A stretch of 21,982 bases of DNA from Pseudomonadota bacterium (GCA_023431055.1 JAEYXX010000155.1:1-21982); one strand, 5' to 3'. Numbered from the stretch's first letter, positions 14,188 to 21,806 are shown. The notes: generated by a model from the sequence alone, not told the origin. Made by a program: numbers and translations.

Positions 14188-15981
14188 CTAGAAGCTCACG
14201 CCGAAGCTGAGCGCCACGAAATCGCGGTCGACCGCGGTGTTGTACTTGCCGCCGAAGAAGTCGGTGTACGACAGGCTGGCGGTGTAGGTGTTGCGGTAGT
14301 CGGCATCGACCCCGAAGCTCACCGACTTGGCCCCCTCGTTGAACAGACCGTTGGGGCCATAGCCGTCGACGTCATGCGACCAGGACACGTTCGGCTTGAG
14401 GTTCACCCCGGCGAATACGTTGCTGTACTCCCAGATACCGCGTACCCGGTAACCCCAGGAGGTGCTGGTGACGAAGCCGTGGGTGTCGCCACGGAAACCG
14501 TAGGCACCGAACAGCGAGTCACGGCCGTAACGCAGGTCCTCGCGACTCTCCAGCCCGCCGACATGAGCCATGCCGATCTCACCCACCAGGGTGAAGCGGC
14601 CGGCGCCCATCACCTGATCGAAGAAGTGGGTGAAGCTGGTCTGTACCTGGGTGACTTCCTTGCGCCGATAACCGACGTTGTCCTGGCCCGGCCCGGCGGT
14701 GACCGGCGAGGTGCCCGGCGCGATGGGGTTGAGCAGGCTCAGGGTCAGGTCGGTGGTGTTGATCTGCAGCGGCAGGTTTGGCCGGTAGCTGATCTCGCCG
14801 CTCCACGCGGTGCCGGTCGGCAGCGTGGTGGAGAAGCTCGCGCCGTAGAGACGGATGTCCTCGGGGTAGTCGAGGAAGTAACGGCCATTACCGAGCATCA
14901 CGCTTTGCGCCAGGCCAGCACCGCTGCCCGGCACGATGCCATTGGCGGTACCGATGATCCCCGGCAGCGCAGCCAGGGTCGCCAGGCCGGCGTTCTGTGT
15001 GCCAACGATGGGCGTGCGGCTGTGGTAGTTCATGAAGTACAGACCGTACTCGGTCTCGTCGCCCAGCCAACGCAGCGCAGCACCCCACTGGCCACTGTCA
15101 CGCGCATCGCGATCACCGGCACGCGGCAGGATCACCCCTTCACTGTCGACCCGGAAGCCCTGACCAGCGGCCGCCGCTATTGGCTGCAGCGGCGCGATGG
15201 CCGGCGAGCCGACGTGATATCCGCTGTCGCAGCCGTCGGCAGCCACGTCGGCGGTGGAGAAGAAAGTGCCGCAGTTGTCGGCGATGGTCTGGTCCCACTC
15301 GAGTTGGTAGAAGGCCTCCATGCTCAGGCGGTCTGTGAGGCTCTGCGACAGGTAGAGCATGTTCACCGGAATCAGACCCTCCTTGATCTCCGCACCAGGA
15401 CGGCGGAAGGCGGCGGCGTCGATCGGATTGATGGCATTGATGCTGTTGCCGATGAAGGTGCTCTCGCCCCAGCTCACCACCTGCTTGCCGACTCGCACCG
15501 TGCCCGGCAGATCGCCGATGGCGTAGTTGTGGTAGAGGAAGGCGTCGAGGATCTCTGCCCCTGCGGACTTGGCGCCTTCCTTGCGGTTGTGGTCGCTGAT
15601 GTCCTTGAACAGGCGGCTCTCGTCCTTGAGTTCGAAGTCATACCAGTACTTGCCGCGTACGAAGGCGCCGGTGTCGCCGTACTTCAGCTCGAGATCGTGG
15701 ATACCCTTGAAGATCTTCGAGAAGGTCTCGCCCTTCTTGAAGTTCAAGCGCCCATCGTCACCGGTTTGCGACTGGCCCTGGCCGCCATTGTTCGGCCCGA
15801 TCAGATCGCGATCCGGGCTGCGCATCGACCAGCTGGCACCGACCGACAGCGAGCTATCGAACTGCCCCTCGATCTCGCCGATGTTGAAGTTGACGGCCTG
15901 CGCCGGAGCGCTGATGCCAAGGGCGATGGCCAAGGCCAAGGTGTGCGGCTGGAATAGTCCGGGCCCTGTTGTTGTTGTCAT
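14188..15981 (-). CDS. DUF1302 outer-membrane beta-barrel-like protein
   Basis: The product is 597 residues. A signal peptide ends at SAPAQA (residue 29), followed by VNFNIGEIEGQFDSSLSVGASW, the typical DUF1302 start. The chain alternates polar and aromatic residues as in beta-barrels and ends VALSFGVSF, with the terminal Phe expected of a Bam-assembled outer-membrane protein. The pattern RVGKQVVSWGESTFIGNSIN is characteristic of the family. ATG at 15981 has AGGAGA 7 nt upstream; an earlier in-frame start lacks this and would spoil the signal peptide. It is first in an operon with DUF1329. Known context for such pairs is uptake or export of hydrophobic compounds (alcohols, sterols, polyester-derived acids). 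The substrate here is unknown. Confidence 0.88.
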   Translation of the reverse strand: MTTTTGPGLFQPHTLALAIALGISAPAQAVNFNIGEIEGQFDSSLSVGASWSMRSPDRDLIGPNNGGQGQSQTGDDGRLNFKKGETFSKIFKGIHDLELKYGDTGAFVRGKYWYDFELKDESRLFKDISDHNRKEGAKSAGAEILDAFLYHNYAIGDLPGTVRVGKQVVSWGESTFIGNSINAINPIDAAAFRRPGAEIKEGLIPVNMLYLSQSLTDRLSMEAFYQLEWDQTIADNCGTFFSTADVAADGCDSGYHVGSPAIAPLQPIAAAAGQGFRVDSEGVILPRAGDRDARDSGQWGAALRWLGDETEYGLYFMNYHSRTPIVGTQNAGLATLAALPGIIGTANGIVPGSGAGLAQSVMLGNGRYFLDYPEDIRLYGASFSTTLPTGTAWSGEISYRPNLPLQINTTDLTLSLLNPIAPGTSPVTAGPGQDNVGYRRKEVTQVQTSFTHFFDQVMGAGRFTLVGEIGMAHVGGLESREDLRYGRDSLFGAYGFRGDTHGFVTSTSWGYRVRGIWEYSNVFAGVNLKPNVSWSHDVDGYGPNGLFNEGAKSVSFGVDADYRNTYTASLSYTDFFGGKYNTAVDRDFVALSFGVSF

Positions 15982-16060
15982 GCGGGTCTCCTGAAGTGGG
16001 GTGCAACTGCAGGGAACCCTACGCAGCGCCCACACCTCGGATAAGCGCACCAAGGAGGGA

Positions 16061-16079
16061 TTTCGACTGTAGTTCGAAA
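16061..16079. promoter_or_regulatory. Inverted repeat upstream of the DUF1302 operon
   Basis: TTTCGA (16061-16066) and TCGAAA (16074-16079) form a perfect 6-bp dyad with a 7-nt spacer, 80-98 nt upstream of the DUF1302 start codon. The position suits an activator or repressor site. Binding by the neighbouring LuxR regulator is possible but unproved. No convincing -10/-35 pair was found beside it. Confidence 0.35.
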
Positions 16080-16173
16080 GGATGAATGACGCCCTGACAA
16101 GGGCCGAGCGGGCCGACCTCAGCTTGCTGAATGACGGACCATCAGGCAGGAGGGGAACTTCTGGTGCACAGGC

Positions 16174-17328
16174 TCAGCGCCAGCGATCAAGCAGATTCAC
16201 TGCCAACCTATCCAGCCAGCCCCACAGACGCTGTTGCGCGCGGCGCCACCAGGGGCGCTGGCGCCAGTCGTCGGGGGTGATTTCGCGGCTGTTGCCGAAG
16301 TCCTCGATGAAGCTGGCCGCCACGGCCTGGGTGAAGTCGGGGTCGAGAGCCTCGACGTTGGCGTCGAGGTTGAAGCGCAGGTTCCAGTGATCGAAATTGC
16401 ACGAACCGACGCTGACCCAGTCGTCCACCAATACCATTTTCAGGTGCAGGAAACGCGGCTGGTATTCGAAGATGCGCACACCGGCCTTGAGCAGCCTGGG
16501 GTAGTAGCGCTGGCCGGCAAAACGCACTGGCGGATGGTCGGTGTTGCGCCCGGCCAGCAACAGGCGCACCTCGACACCACGGGCCGCTGCGTGGCGCAGG
16601 GCACGGCGGATTTTCCAGGTCGGCAGGAAGTATGGCGTGGCCAGCCAGACGCGCTGCTTGGCGCCCTTCAGCGCACGCAACAGTGACAGCAGAATGTCGC
16701 GGTGCTGCGCCGCATCGGCATAGGCCACACGCCCGAGACCAATGCCCGCTGGCGGGCATTCGGGCAGGCTCAGCGGCACCGGCTGATGACTTGGGCGCCA
16801 GGAAAATCGCGCACGCCAGAGTTGCTCGAACAGCTGCTGCCAGTCGCCCACCAGCGGCCCTTCGATTTCCACCATGGCCTCGTGCCAGGGGCTACGTGAT
16901 TCATCCGGCAGCCAGAACTCGTCGGTGGAGCCGGTGCCGCCAACGTAGGCCAGGCGCTGATCAACCAGCAGCAGCTTGCGGTGATCACGGTGAAAGTTGC
17001 GAATACCACGCCGCCAGCGCACCGGGTTGTACCAGCGCAGCTGTACCCCCGCGGCCTGCATGCGTTCACGCAGCGCAGCGCCCAGCCCTGCGGCGCCGAA
17101 GGCATCGAACAGGCCGCGCACCGCTACCCCACGCTCGGCCGCCCGACACAGCGTATCGACCAGGCGCTCACTGCAGCGGCCATCCTCGATCAGGTAAAGC
17201 TCGATCTCCACCTGTTGGCGGGCACCGTCGATGGCCGCCAGCATGCGCGGGAAGAACGCCGGCCCGTCCAGCAGCAATTCGAAGCGATTGCCACCGCGCC
17301 AGGGAAAGATGCGACCGCGCTTGTGCAC
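16174..17328 (-). CDS. Phospholipase D / cardiolipin synthase-like protein (ClsB type)
   Basis: From the GTG at 17328 the product is 384 residues. Two HKD motifs are present: H116-x-K118-x4-D123 (DHRKLLLVDQRLAYVGG) and H295-x-K297-x4-D302 (FLHLKMVLVDDWVSVGSCN). The N-terminus FPWRGGNRFELLLDG aligns with the start of E. coli ClsB, so residues encoded further upstream are unlikely to belong. There is no membrane segment, as in ClsB. The expected activity is phosphatidyl transfer making cardiolipin or phosphatidylglycerol at the inner membrane; other PLD activities are possible. No ATG lies near the family start. Candidates are GTG 17328 and TTG 17334, which straddle the TGA (17331-17333) of a small upstream ORF, and no ribosome site is visible. 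Start uncertain. Confidence 0.85.
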   Translation of the reverse strand: MHKRGRIFPWRGGNRFELLLDGPAFFPRMLAAIDGARQQVEIELYLIEDGRCSERLVDTLCRAAERGVAVRGLFDAFGAAGLGAALRERMQAAGVQLRWYNPVRWRRGIRNFHRDHRKLLLVDQRLAYVGGTGSTDEFWLPDESRSPWHEAMVEIEGPLVGDWQQLFEQLWRARFSWRPSHQPVPLSLPECPPAGIGLGRVAYADAAQHRDILLSLLRALKGAKQRVWLATPYFLPTWKIRRALRHAAARGVEVRLLLAGRNTDHPPVRFAGQRYYPRLLKAGVRIFEYQPRFLHLKMVLVDDWVSVGSCNFDHWNLRFNLDANVEALDPDFTQAVAASFIEDFGNSREITPDDWRQRPWWRRAQQRLWGWLDRLAVNLLDRWR

Positions 17329-17330
17329 GT

Positions 17331-17510
17331 TCAACGCGATGGCACCGGCAGGTCGGCCGCGATCTGTCCGTGCAGAAAACGATGCGCCTGCGACTGGCCA
17401 AGGCAATGGCCAGACATGAACGACAGCCGCGAGAACGCGTGCTCCAGGTAGCGTTCAGCGTAAACGGGCAAGGCGGCAGCAGGCGACAGGGCGAGATGCG
17501 AATGGCGCAT
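17331..17510 (-). CDS. Possible small ORF coupled to the PLD gene (59 aa, unknown)
   Basis: A 59-residue reading frame (beginning MRHSHLALSPAAALPVYAER) ends with a TGA that overlaps or abuts the likely PLD start codon. Its codons show moderate G/C preference at third positions and the translation is not Arg/Pro-rich, unlike a typical antisense artefact. It lacks a clear ribosome site. An alternative start is ATG at 17555, and the frame is open back to a GTG at 17588. I do not recognise the protein. It may be a leader peptide supporting translation of the PLD gene, a remnant, or non-coding. Confidence 0.25.
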   Translation of the reverse strand: MRHSHLALSPAAALPVYAERYLEHAFSRLSFMSGHCLGQSQAHRFLHGQIAADLPVPSR

Positions 17511-17589
17511 GAGAACTCGAAAACGGCATGACCAGGCGGCAACGATAGTCGCCATGGCCTGCGTTGCAAAGCCCGGCAAGCACAGCACC

Positions 17590-17643
17590 GTAGAGGCGGG
17601 TGCACCCCGCCGCTTCCGAGGTGGCGGGTTTCACCCGCCCTAC
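17590..17643. repeat. Paired REP element, copy 3 of the GTAGGGCGGGT family
   Basis: This 54-nt element begins GTAGAGGCGGGTGCACC and ends ACCCGCCCTAC, with outer arms and layout as in the copies at 4508-4560 and 8237-8289; one extra base lies in the left arm. The terminal CTAC supplies the TAG stop (17640-17642) of the 106-aa gene, just as copy 1 does for the LysR gene. Confidence 0.8.
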
Positions 17644-17960
17644 TTGCTCGGCAACAACTGGCAGCCCTGCCGCTCGCCCAGCCAGACGGCGCTGTGCGTG
17701 CGACCCAGCCCGCTGGCGGTCACGCGCCTGGCGTTCTCGTCATCGAGCAGGCTGCTGATCGGCACGTACTGCTTCACATAGCCCTCGCAATAGGCCGCCG
17801 GGTTACCGCTGACGTAACGGCAGGAGCAATACTCCTTGGCCGTGTAGGCGCCGATGATGTCGGGAAACGCCGCCAGATGCGCGCGGTTCGGCCAGGCCCA
17901 GGCCAGCAGCAGGATCAGCAGCAGCGCCAGCACGCTGAGAATCGGGTGACGACGAATCAT
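17640..17960 (-). CDS. Small membrane-anchored four-cysteine protein (unknown function)
   Basis: The product is 106 residues. MIRRHP is followed by one strongly hydrophobic segment (7-22, LSVLALLLILLLAWAW), then a domain of about 80 residues with four cysteines: C45, C47, C58 and C100 (YCSCRYVSGNPAAYCEGY...RQGCQLL). The basic N-terminus predicts the domain is periplasmic, where the cysteines could form two disulfides. ATG 17960 overlaps the TGA of the upstream serine hydrolase gene (ATGA), so the two are translationally coupled and probably act together. I know no function. A SPAAYCEGY-like pattern hints at a conserved family but is not one I can name. Its stop codon lies in a REP element. 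Confidence 0.8.
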   Translation of the reverse strand: MIRRHPILSVLALLLILLLAWAWPNRAHLAAFPDIIGAYTAKEYCSCRYVSGNPAAYCEGYVKQYVPISSLLDDENARRVTASGLGRTHSAVWLGERQGCQLLPSK

Positions 17961-19075
17961 GGCTGCACCTCCGTGGCGAAGGCCGCCTGCACGCGTTTGA
18001 GCATTTCGTTGTGCTGGAAACTGCGGTCGCGGTCATCGGCGTAGCGCACCACCACCAGCTTCTCCTGCGGCATCACGTACAGGCCCTGGCCCCAGTGGCC
18101 CAGCGCGGCAATGGTGTCGGCCGGCGCATCCGGCCAGGGCCGCGCGGCGCCCGGCAGCTCGGCGTTGAGCCACCAGTGCCCACCCGGTACGGCATCGCCC
18201 GGCGCGAAGCCCTGTGGCTGATAACCAGCGAAGGGCGTGGAGACGAAATCCACCCAGGCCGCCGGCAGCAACTGGCGCTCACCCCAACGACCGCCGCGCT
18301 GCATCAGCAGACCGACGCGGGCCAGGTCGCGGGCGCTCAGGTAGGCATAGGACGAGGCGACGAAGGTACCGGCACCGTCGCGCTCCCACACCGCGCTGGT
18401 GATGCCCAGCGGCTCGAACAGAGCAGTCCAGGGATAGTCGGCGTAAGCCTGGTCGCCGACCATGCCACGCAACGCGGCAGCCAGCACATTGCTGTCGCCA
18501 CTGGAATAACGGAAGCGCACGCCAGGCGCGGCATCGGCCTCATGTGCGGCGGTGAACGCAGCCATGTCGGCGCGGCCGCGGGTATAGAGCATGGCCACGA
18601 CCGAGGATTTCAGCGGCGCGTATTCGTAGTCTTCCTCCCAGGCCAGGCCCGAGGCCCAGTTGAGCAGATGGCCGATCTTGATCTGCGCATGTTCGGCCAT
18701 CGCCGGGTAGTACTGCGCGGCCGGCGCATCGAGTCTGAAGCGTCCTTCGCCATAGGCCACACCGAGGGTGGTGGCGAGCAGGCTCTTGGCCATCGACCAG
18801 GTCAGGTGCGCGGTCTGCGCGGTGGTGGGCTCGGCGTAGCGCTCGTAAACGATCTGCCCGTCGTGTATCACCAACAGCGCATCGGTGCGCACGCCCATGC
18901 GCTCGAGGTCATCGCGCTCGGGAAAGGCGTACTGCTCCAGTTCGGCCAGCGCGGCGCTGTCGATACGGGGTTGGCTCTGCCAGTCGGGTTGCGGCCAGGT
19001 TTCTGCCTGGGCGGCGCTGGCAGCCAGACTGAGAGCGAACGCCAGGCTCAGTCGACGAAGCAAGGAAGTGGGCAT
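17957..19075 (-). CDS. Beta-lactamase-fold serine hydrolase (class C / NylB / EstB-like)
   Basis: The product is 372 residues with a signal peptide (1-24, ending AAQA). The penicillin-binding-like active site is visible: S94-M-A-K97 (SxxK), Y190 in YSSGDSN (the YxN-like motif), and H327-W-G in place of the KTG triad (ALGHWGQG). HxG in this place is seen in esterases and 6-aminohexanoate-dimer hydrolase relatives rather than in true AmpC enzymes, so I do not predict antibiotic resistance. The expected activity is periplasmic esterase, amidase or peptidase; the substrate is unknown. ATG 19075 has GAGG about 8 nt upstream. The 3' end overlaps the 106-aa gene by four bases. Confidence 0.88.
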   Translation of the reverse strand: MPTSLLRRLSLAFALSLAASAAQAETWPQPDWQSQPRIDSAALAELEQYAFPERDDLERMGVRTDALLVIHDGQIVYERYAEPTTAQTAHLTWSMAKSLLATTLGVAYGEGRFRLDAPAAQYYPAMAEHAQIKIGHLLNWASGLAWEEDYEYAPLKSSVVAMLYTRGRADMAAFTAAHEADAAPGVRFRYSSGDSNVLAAALRGMVGDQAYADYPWTALFEPLGITSAVWERDGAGTFVASSYAYLSARDLARVGLLMQRGGRWGERQLLPAAWVDFVSTPFAGYQPQGFAPGDAVPGGHWWLNAELPGAARPWPDAPADTIAALGHWGQGLYVMPQEKLVVVRYADDRDRSFQHNEMLKRVQAAFATEVQP

Positions 19076-19184
19076 GGGCGGCCTCGATCAGAAATCGTGG
19101 CGCACCCTAGCATGGCGAAGATGACGGCTTGAAGCGCCTGTTGCGCCATCTGCGCGGCTCATTCGGGCAGGGTGCCTCCTGCCG

Positions 19185-19970
19185 TTACTTGGGCAGTTGG
19201 TAATCCTCGGGCCCCATCAGATCGAGACCGCATTCGAGATTCTCGATCCAGTAGAGGAAGGCGCTGATCATTTCCGGGCCGACGAAGGGCCGGCCGTGCT
19301 GCGGCACGATCATCTCCACGTCCATCTCGCGCACCATCGCCGCCCACAGGCGACAGGCCTTGTTGCCGGCCATATAACGGCGATGGAAGCCCTCCATGTT
19401 CGGCACATGGTTGATGAAGTCGCGAACCGGCGTGGCGTCGTCGACCATCGAGGCGCCCATGTCGCCGGAGAAGAGGATCTTGCTCACCGGGTCATAGACC
19501 TGGAAGTTGCCCACCGAATGCAGGAAGTGCGCCGGCACCGCCTTGAGCGTGCATTTGCCCAGCGGGATGCTCTGGCCACGATCCGGCAGCGCGATGATGC
19601 GGTCGAAGGTGTTGATGCCGCGGCTCAGCACCAGGTAGTTGGCCGTCAGGTGCGGTAGAAAGCGCGCCCACAGTTTGGAGCAGATCACCCGCGCGCGGGT
19701 ATGCAGCAGCCACTTGTCCAGCGAGGCGATGATGTCCGGGTCCTGGTGCGAGGCGAAGATGTAGGTCAGATCCTGCACCGGAATGTGCTTGGACAACTCC
19801 AGCGACAGCGGCGTATAGGTCAGGTCACCACCCGGATCGAGCAGTAGATACTGCTCGTTGTCGGTGATCAGGAACTGGTTGGACTGCACGCCTTCGCCGC
19901 TGACCAGGTCATCGAACATCAGGCATTGGTGGCTGCCGTTATCGAACAGCACGATGGGCTCGCGGCGCAT
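19185..19970 (-). CDS. Metallo-beta-lactamase-fold diiron protein (ODP / flavodiiron-like)
   Basis: The product is 261 residues, one metallo-beta-lactamase domain of the flavodiiron/ODP branch without the flavodoxin domain. Ligand candidates in order are H75-x-D77-x-D79 (ASHQDPDI), H148 and H151 (PAHFLHSVGNF), D170 (FSGDMGAS) and H225 (PQHGRPF). Classical flavodiiron proteins have HxExDH; the Asp in place of Glu and the absent second His are departures. Related ODP proteins bind O2 at a diiron site and some serve in chemotaxis sensing. No electron-transfer partner or chemoreceptor gene is in the window. ATG 19970 has AGAGG 6 nt upstream. It follows the acyl-CoA dehydrogenase-like gene by 66 nt on the same strand. 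Confidence 0.85.
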   Translation of the reverse strand: MRREPIVLFDNGSHQCLMFDDLVSGEGVQSNQFLITDNEQYLLLDPGGDLTYTPLSLELSKHIPVQDLTYIFASHQDPDIIASLDKWLLHTRARVICSKLWARFLPHLTANYLVLSRGINTFDRIIALPDRGQSIPLGKCTLKAVPAHFLHSVGNFQVYDPVSKILFSGDMGASMVDDATPVRDFINHVPNMEGFHRRYMAGNKACRLWAAMVREMDVEMIVPQHGRPFVGPEMISAFLYWIENLECGLDLMGPEDYQLPK

Positions 19971-20036
19971 GGAAACCTCTTGGATGATTCACCAGGCAAC
20001 CTTATGCGCGCCTCCGCCAGCCGGTACTGATATGGA

Positions 20037-20927
20037 TCAACAGCCGGCGACAATCTGCCGCGCTTTCTCCAGGCGTTTAGCGCGCGCCGCTTCGGCAATA
20101 CGCAGCAAGCCCCTGTCACGCTGCCACAGCTCGGCCCAATGCGCCGGCCCGTTAGCCAGAGCGGCCTCCACCTCATCGGCCAAGGCCTGCTGCTCGGCGA
20201 AAAGGCCGGCCAGCAGCAAGTGTGTGGTCGGCGCATTGGGCGCCTGCCGCGCCACCTCGGCGCACCCGGCGAGCAGCGCCTGCAGGCGCAACAGCAAGGC
20301 GTCCGGCCAGCTACATTCACGACCGATACCGAACAGCCAGGCGCTCACCGCCGTGAGCACGTGTACGTCCTCCAGGGTTCGAAAGGGTTTGACGTAATCG
20401 TCCCAACCGTCGCCGGCCAGGCGCTCGCTCTGCGCCTGCTGCAGATGCAGTCGCGCATGGCCGATATCCGGCATCAGCGGCAGTGCCGGTAGCGGTTCGA
20501 TACGCACGCCCGGAGCGTCCTGGCGCACCACACCCAGGGCAAGGTGTGGCGGTTGCCCCTCGCCCTCCTCGCGCGCCGCCACCAGCAGCCAGTCGGCGCA
20601 TTCGGCGGCGGTGACGAAATCCTTACGGCCGCTGATCTGCAAGCCTTCGATACGCGTGCTCATGTCAGCAGGGCGAGTGCTGCGGTTCTCCGTCACGCAC
20701 AGCGCGCCGGCGGTCCAGGGTGCGGCGGGCCAGAGAACACGCAACGCGGCCTGGTAGCCGGCGAGGAACGCCAGGCCCGGCGTGGCCGCCTGCAGACCGC
20801 CCAGCAAAGCAAGATCGAAAGGCTGCGGCGTGCCGCCCAGCCGCGCCAGCAGGCGGGCGTACCAGTCTTCCAGCCCGGCTTCGGCAGCCAGGCGCTCGAC
20901 GGGCTGAAAAAGGTTCGACCAGGGCAT
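20037..20927 (-). CDS. Divergent, short acyl-CoA dehydrogenase-like protein
   Basis: The product is 296 residues. The middle region looks like the FAD-binding beta domain of acyl-CoA dehydrogenases: ALCVTENRS (75-83) and ISGRKDFVTAAECADWLLVAA (98-118), then LPLMPDIGHARLHL. Typical family members have about 380 residues. Here the C-terminal helical domain is shortened (about 120 residues) and I see no clear catalytic Glu or the usual C-terminal Gly-rich FAD contact. It may therefore be a non-classical or non-catalytic relative. ATG 20927 has a strong GAGGAGG 6 nt upstream, so it is expressed. It is divergent from olsB (147-nt gap) and followed by the diiron MBL gene. The family call is moderate; the substrate is unknown. 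Confidence 0.65.
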   Translation of the reverse strand: MPWSNLFQPVERLAAEAGLEDWYARLLARLGGTPQPFDLALLGGLQAATPGLAFLAGYQAALRVLWPAAPWTAGALCVTENRSTRPADMSTRIEGLQISGRKDFVTAAECADWLLVAAREEGEGQPPHLALGVVRQDAPGVRIEPLPALPLMPDIGHARLHLQQAQSERLAGDGWDDYVKPFRTLEDVHVLTAVSAWLFGIGRECSWPDALLLRLQALLAGCAEVARQAPNAPTTHLLLAGLFAEQQALADEVEAALANGPAHWAELWQRDRGLLRIAEAARAKRLEKARQIVAGC

Positions 20928-20958
20928 CGCAGGCCTCCTCGCGACAGCGGCGCAGGCG

Positions 20959-20988
20959 CCGTCACATAAGCATCAAAAAAGCTTCACG
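20959..20988 (+). promoter_or_regulatory. Candidate PhoB-box-like 11-bp direct repeats upstream of olsB
   Basis: Three 7-mers CCGTCAC (20959), GCATCAA (20970) and GCTTCAC (20981) start exactly 11 nt apart, each with TCA at the same place and AT-rich 4-nt spacers. This is the geometry of Pho boxes (CTGTCAT-like 7-mers, 4-nt spacers). The match to the 7-mer consensus is partial. It lies 87-116 nt upstream of olsB, a gene type known to be induced by phosphate starvation in P. aeruginosa. Confidence 0.4.
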
Positions 20989-21000
20989 GTGGTGACACCG
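20987..21000. other. Small hairpin in the olsB upstream region
   Basis: CGGTG-GTGA-CACCG is a perfect 5-bp stem with a GNRA tetraloop, directly after the 11-bp repeats and about 75 nt before the olsB start. It could lie in the mRNA leader or be an operator half. The role is unknown. Confidence 0.3.
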
Positions 21001-21074
21001 CAGCTACCTAGCCTGAGCTTGCCCAACAATATCGACCGGCTGCAAGCATCCAGCCGGCACACGGAGGATCTGGC

Positions 21075-21806
21075 ATGACTCAAACCGCTCGCCGTCTGCA
21101 GGCCGAACGTCTGCAAGGCCCCGCCGCCCTGCGTGAAGCTCAGGCCTTGCGCTACCGCGTATTCAGCGCGGAATTCGATGCCAAGCTCAACGGCGCCGAA
21201 CTGGGGCTGGACATGGACGACTACGACATTCATTGCAGCCATATCGGCGTGCGTGATCTCAACAGCGGCGAACTGGTAGCCACCACTCGCCTGCTCGATC
21301 ACCAGGCCGCCGCGGGTCTCGGTCGCTACTACAGCGAAGAGGAGTTCGCCCTGCACGGCCTGGCCAAACTGGAAGGCCCGGTACTGGAAATCGGCCGCAC
21401 CTGCGTCGATGTCGCCTACCGCAACGGCGCCACCATCGCCGTGCTCTGGGGCGAACTGGCCGAGGTACTCAACGAAGGCGGCTACCGCTACCTGATGGGC
21501 TGCGCCAGCATCTCCATGCAGGACGGCGGCATCCAGGCGCATGCCGTGATGCAGCGTCTGCGCGAACGTTACCTGTGCACCGAACACCTGCGTGCCGAGC
21601 CCAAGCATCCCCTGCCGCAACTGGATCTGCCGGGCAACGTCATCGCCGAGATGCCACCACTGCTCAAGGCCTACATGCGCCTGGGCGCGAAAATCTGCGG
21701 CGAGCCCTGCTGGGACCGCGACTTCCAGGTGGCCGACGTGTTCATCCTGCTCAAGCGCGACGAGCTGTGCCCGCGTTACGCCCGGCACTTCAAGGCAGCC
21801 GTCTGA
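21075..21806 (+). CDS. olsB: L-ornithine N(alpha)-acyltransferase (ornithine lipid synthesis)
   Basis: The product is 243 residues of the OlsB/hemolysin-like GNAT family. It shows [21 protein letters not shown] (opening pattern), the long conserved centre [23 protein letters not shown], and the C-terminal [25 protein letters not shown]. OlsB transfers a 3-hydroxyacyl chain from acyl-ACP to the alpha-amino group of ornithine, making lyso-ornithine lipid; OlsA then adds the second acyl chain. These phosphorus-free lipids replace phospholipids when phosphate is scarce. ATG 21075 has GGAGG 8 nt upstream. Pho-box-like repeats lie upstream. No olsA start is seen in the 176 nt after its stop, which instead hold a REP-like repeat. 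Confidence 0.93.
   Translation: MTQTARRLQAERLQGPAALREAQALRYRVFSAEFDAKLNGAELGLDMDDYDIHCSHIGVRDLNSGELVATTRLLDHQAAAGLGRYYSEEEFALHGLAKLEGPVLEIGRTCVDVAYRNGATIAVLWGELAEVLNEGGYRYLMGCASISMQDGGIQAHAVMQRLRERYLCTEHLRAEPKHPLPQLDLPGNVIAEMPPLLKAYMRLGAKICGEPCWDRDFQVADVFILLKRDELCPRYARHFKAAV

Noticed and set aside
14374..15957. A 527-codon plus-strand frame opposite the DUF1302 gene
   Set aside because: No recognisable domain; the minus-strand product has a signal peptide, family motifs and a terminal Phe.
16632..17531. A 299-codon plus-strand frame opposite the PLD gene
   Set aside because: Ala/Arg/Pro-rich artefact; the HKD motifs on the minus strand identify the real gene.
17957..19075. The serine hydrolase as a beta-lactamase resistance gene
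   Set aside because: The third motif is HWG rather than KTG and the gene sits in an operon with a small membrane protein; esterase/amidase relatives fit better.
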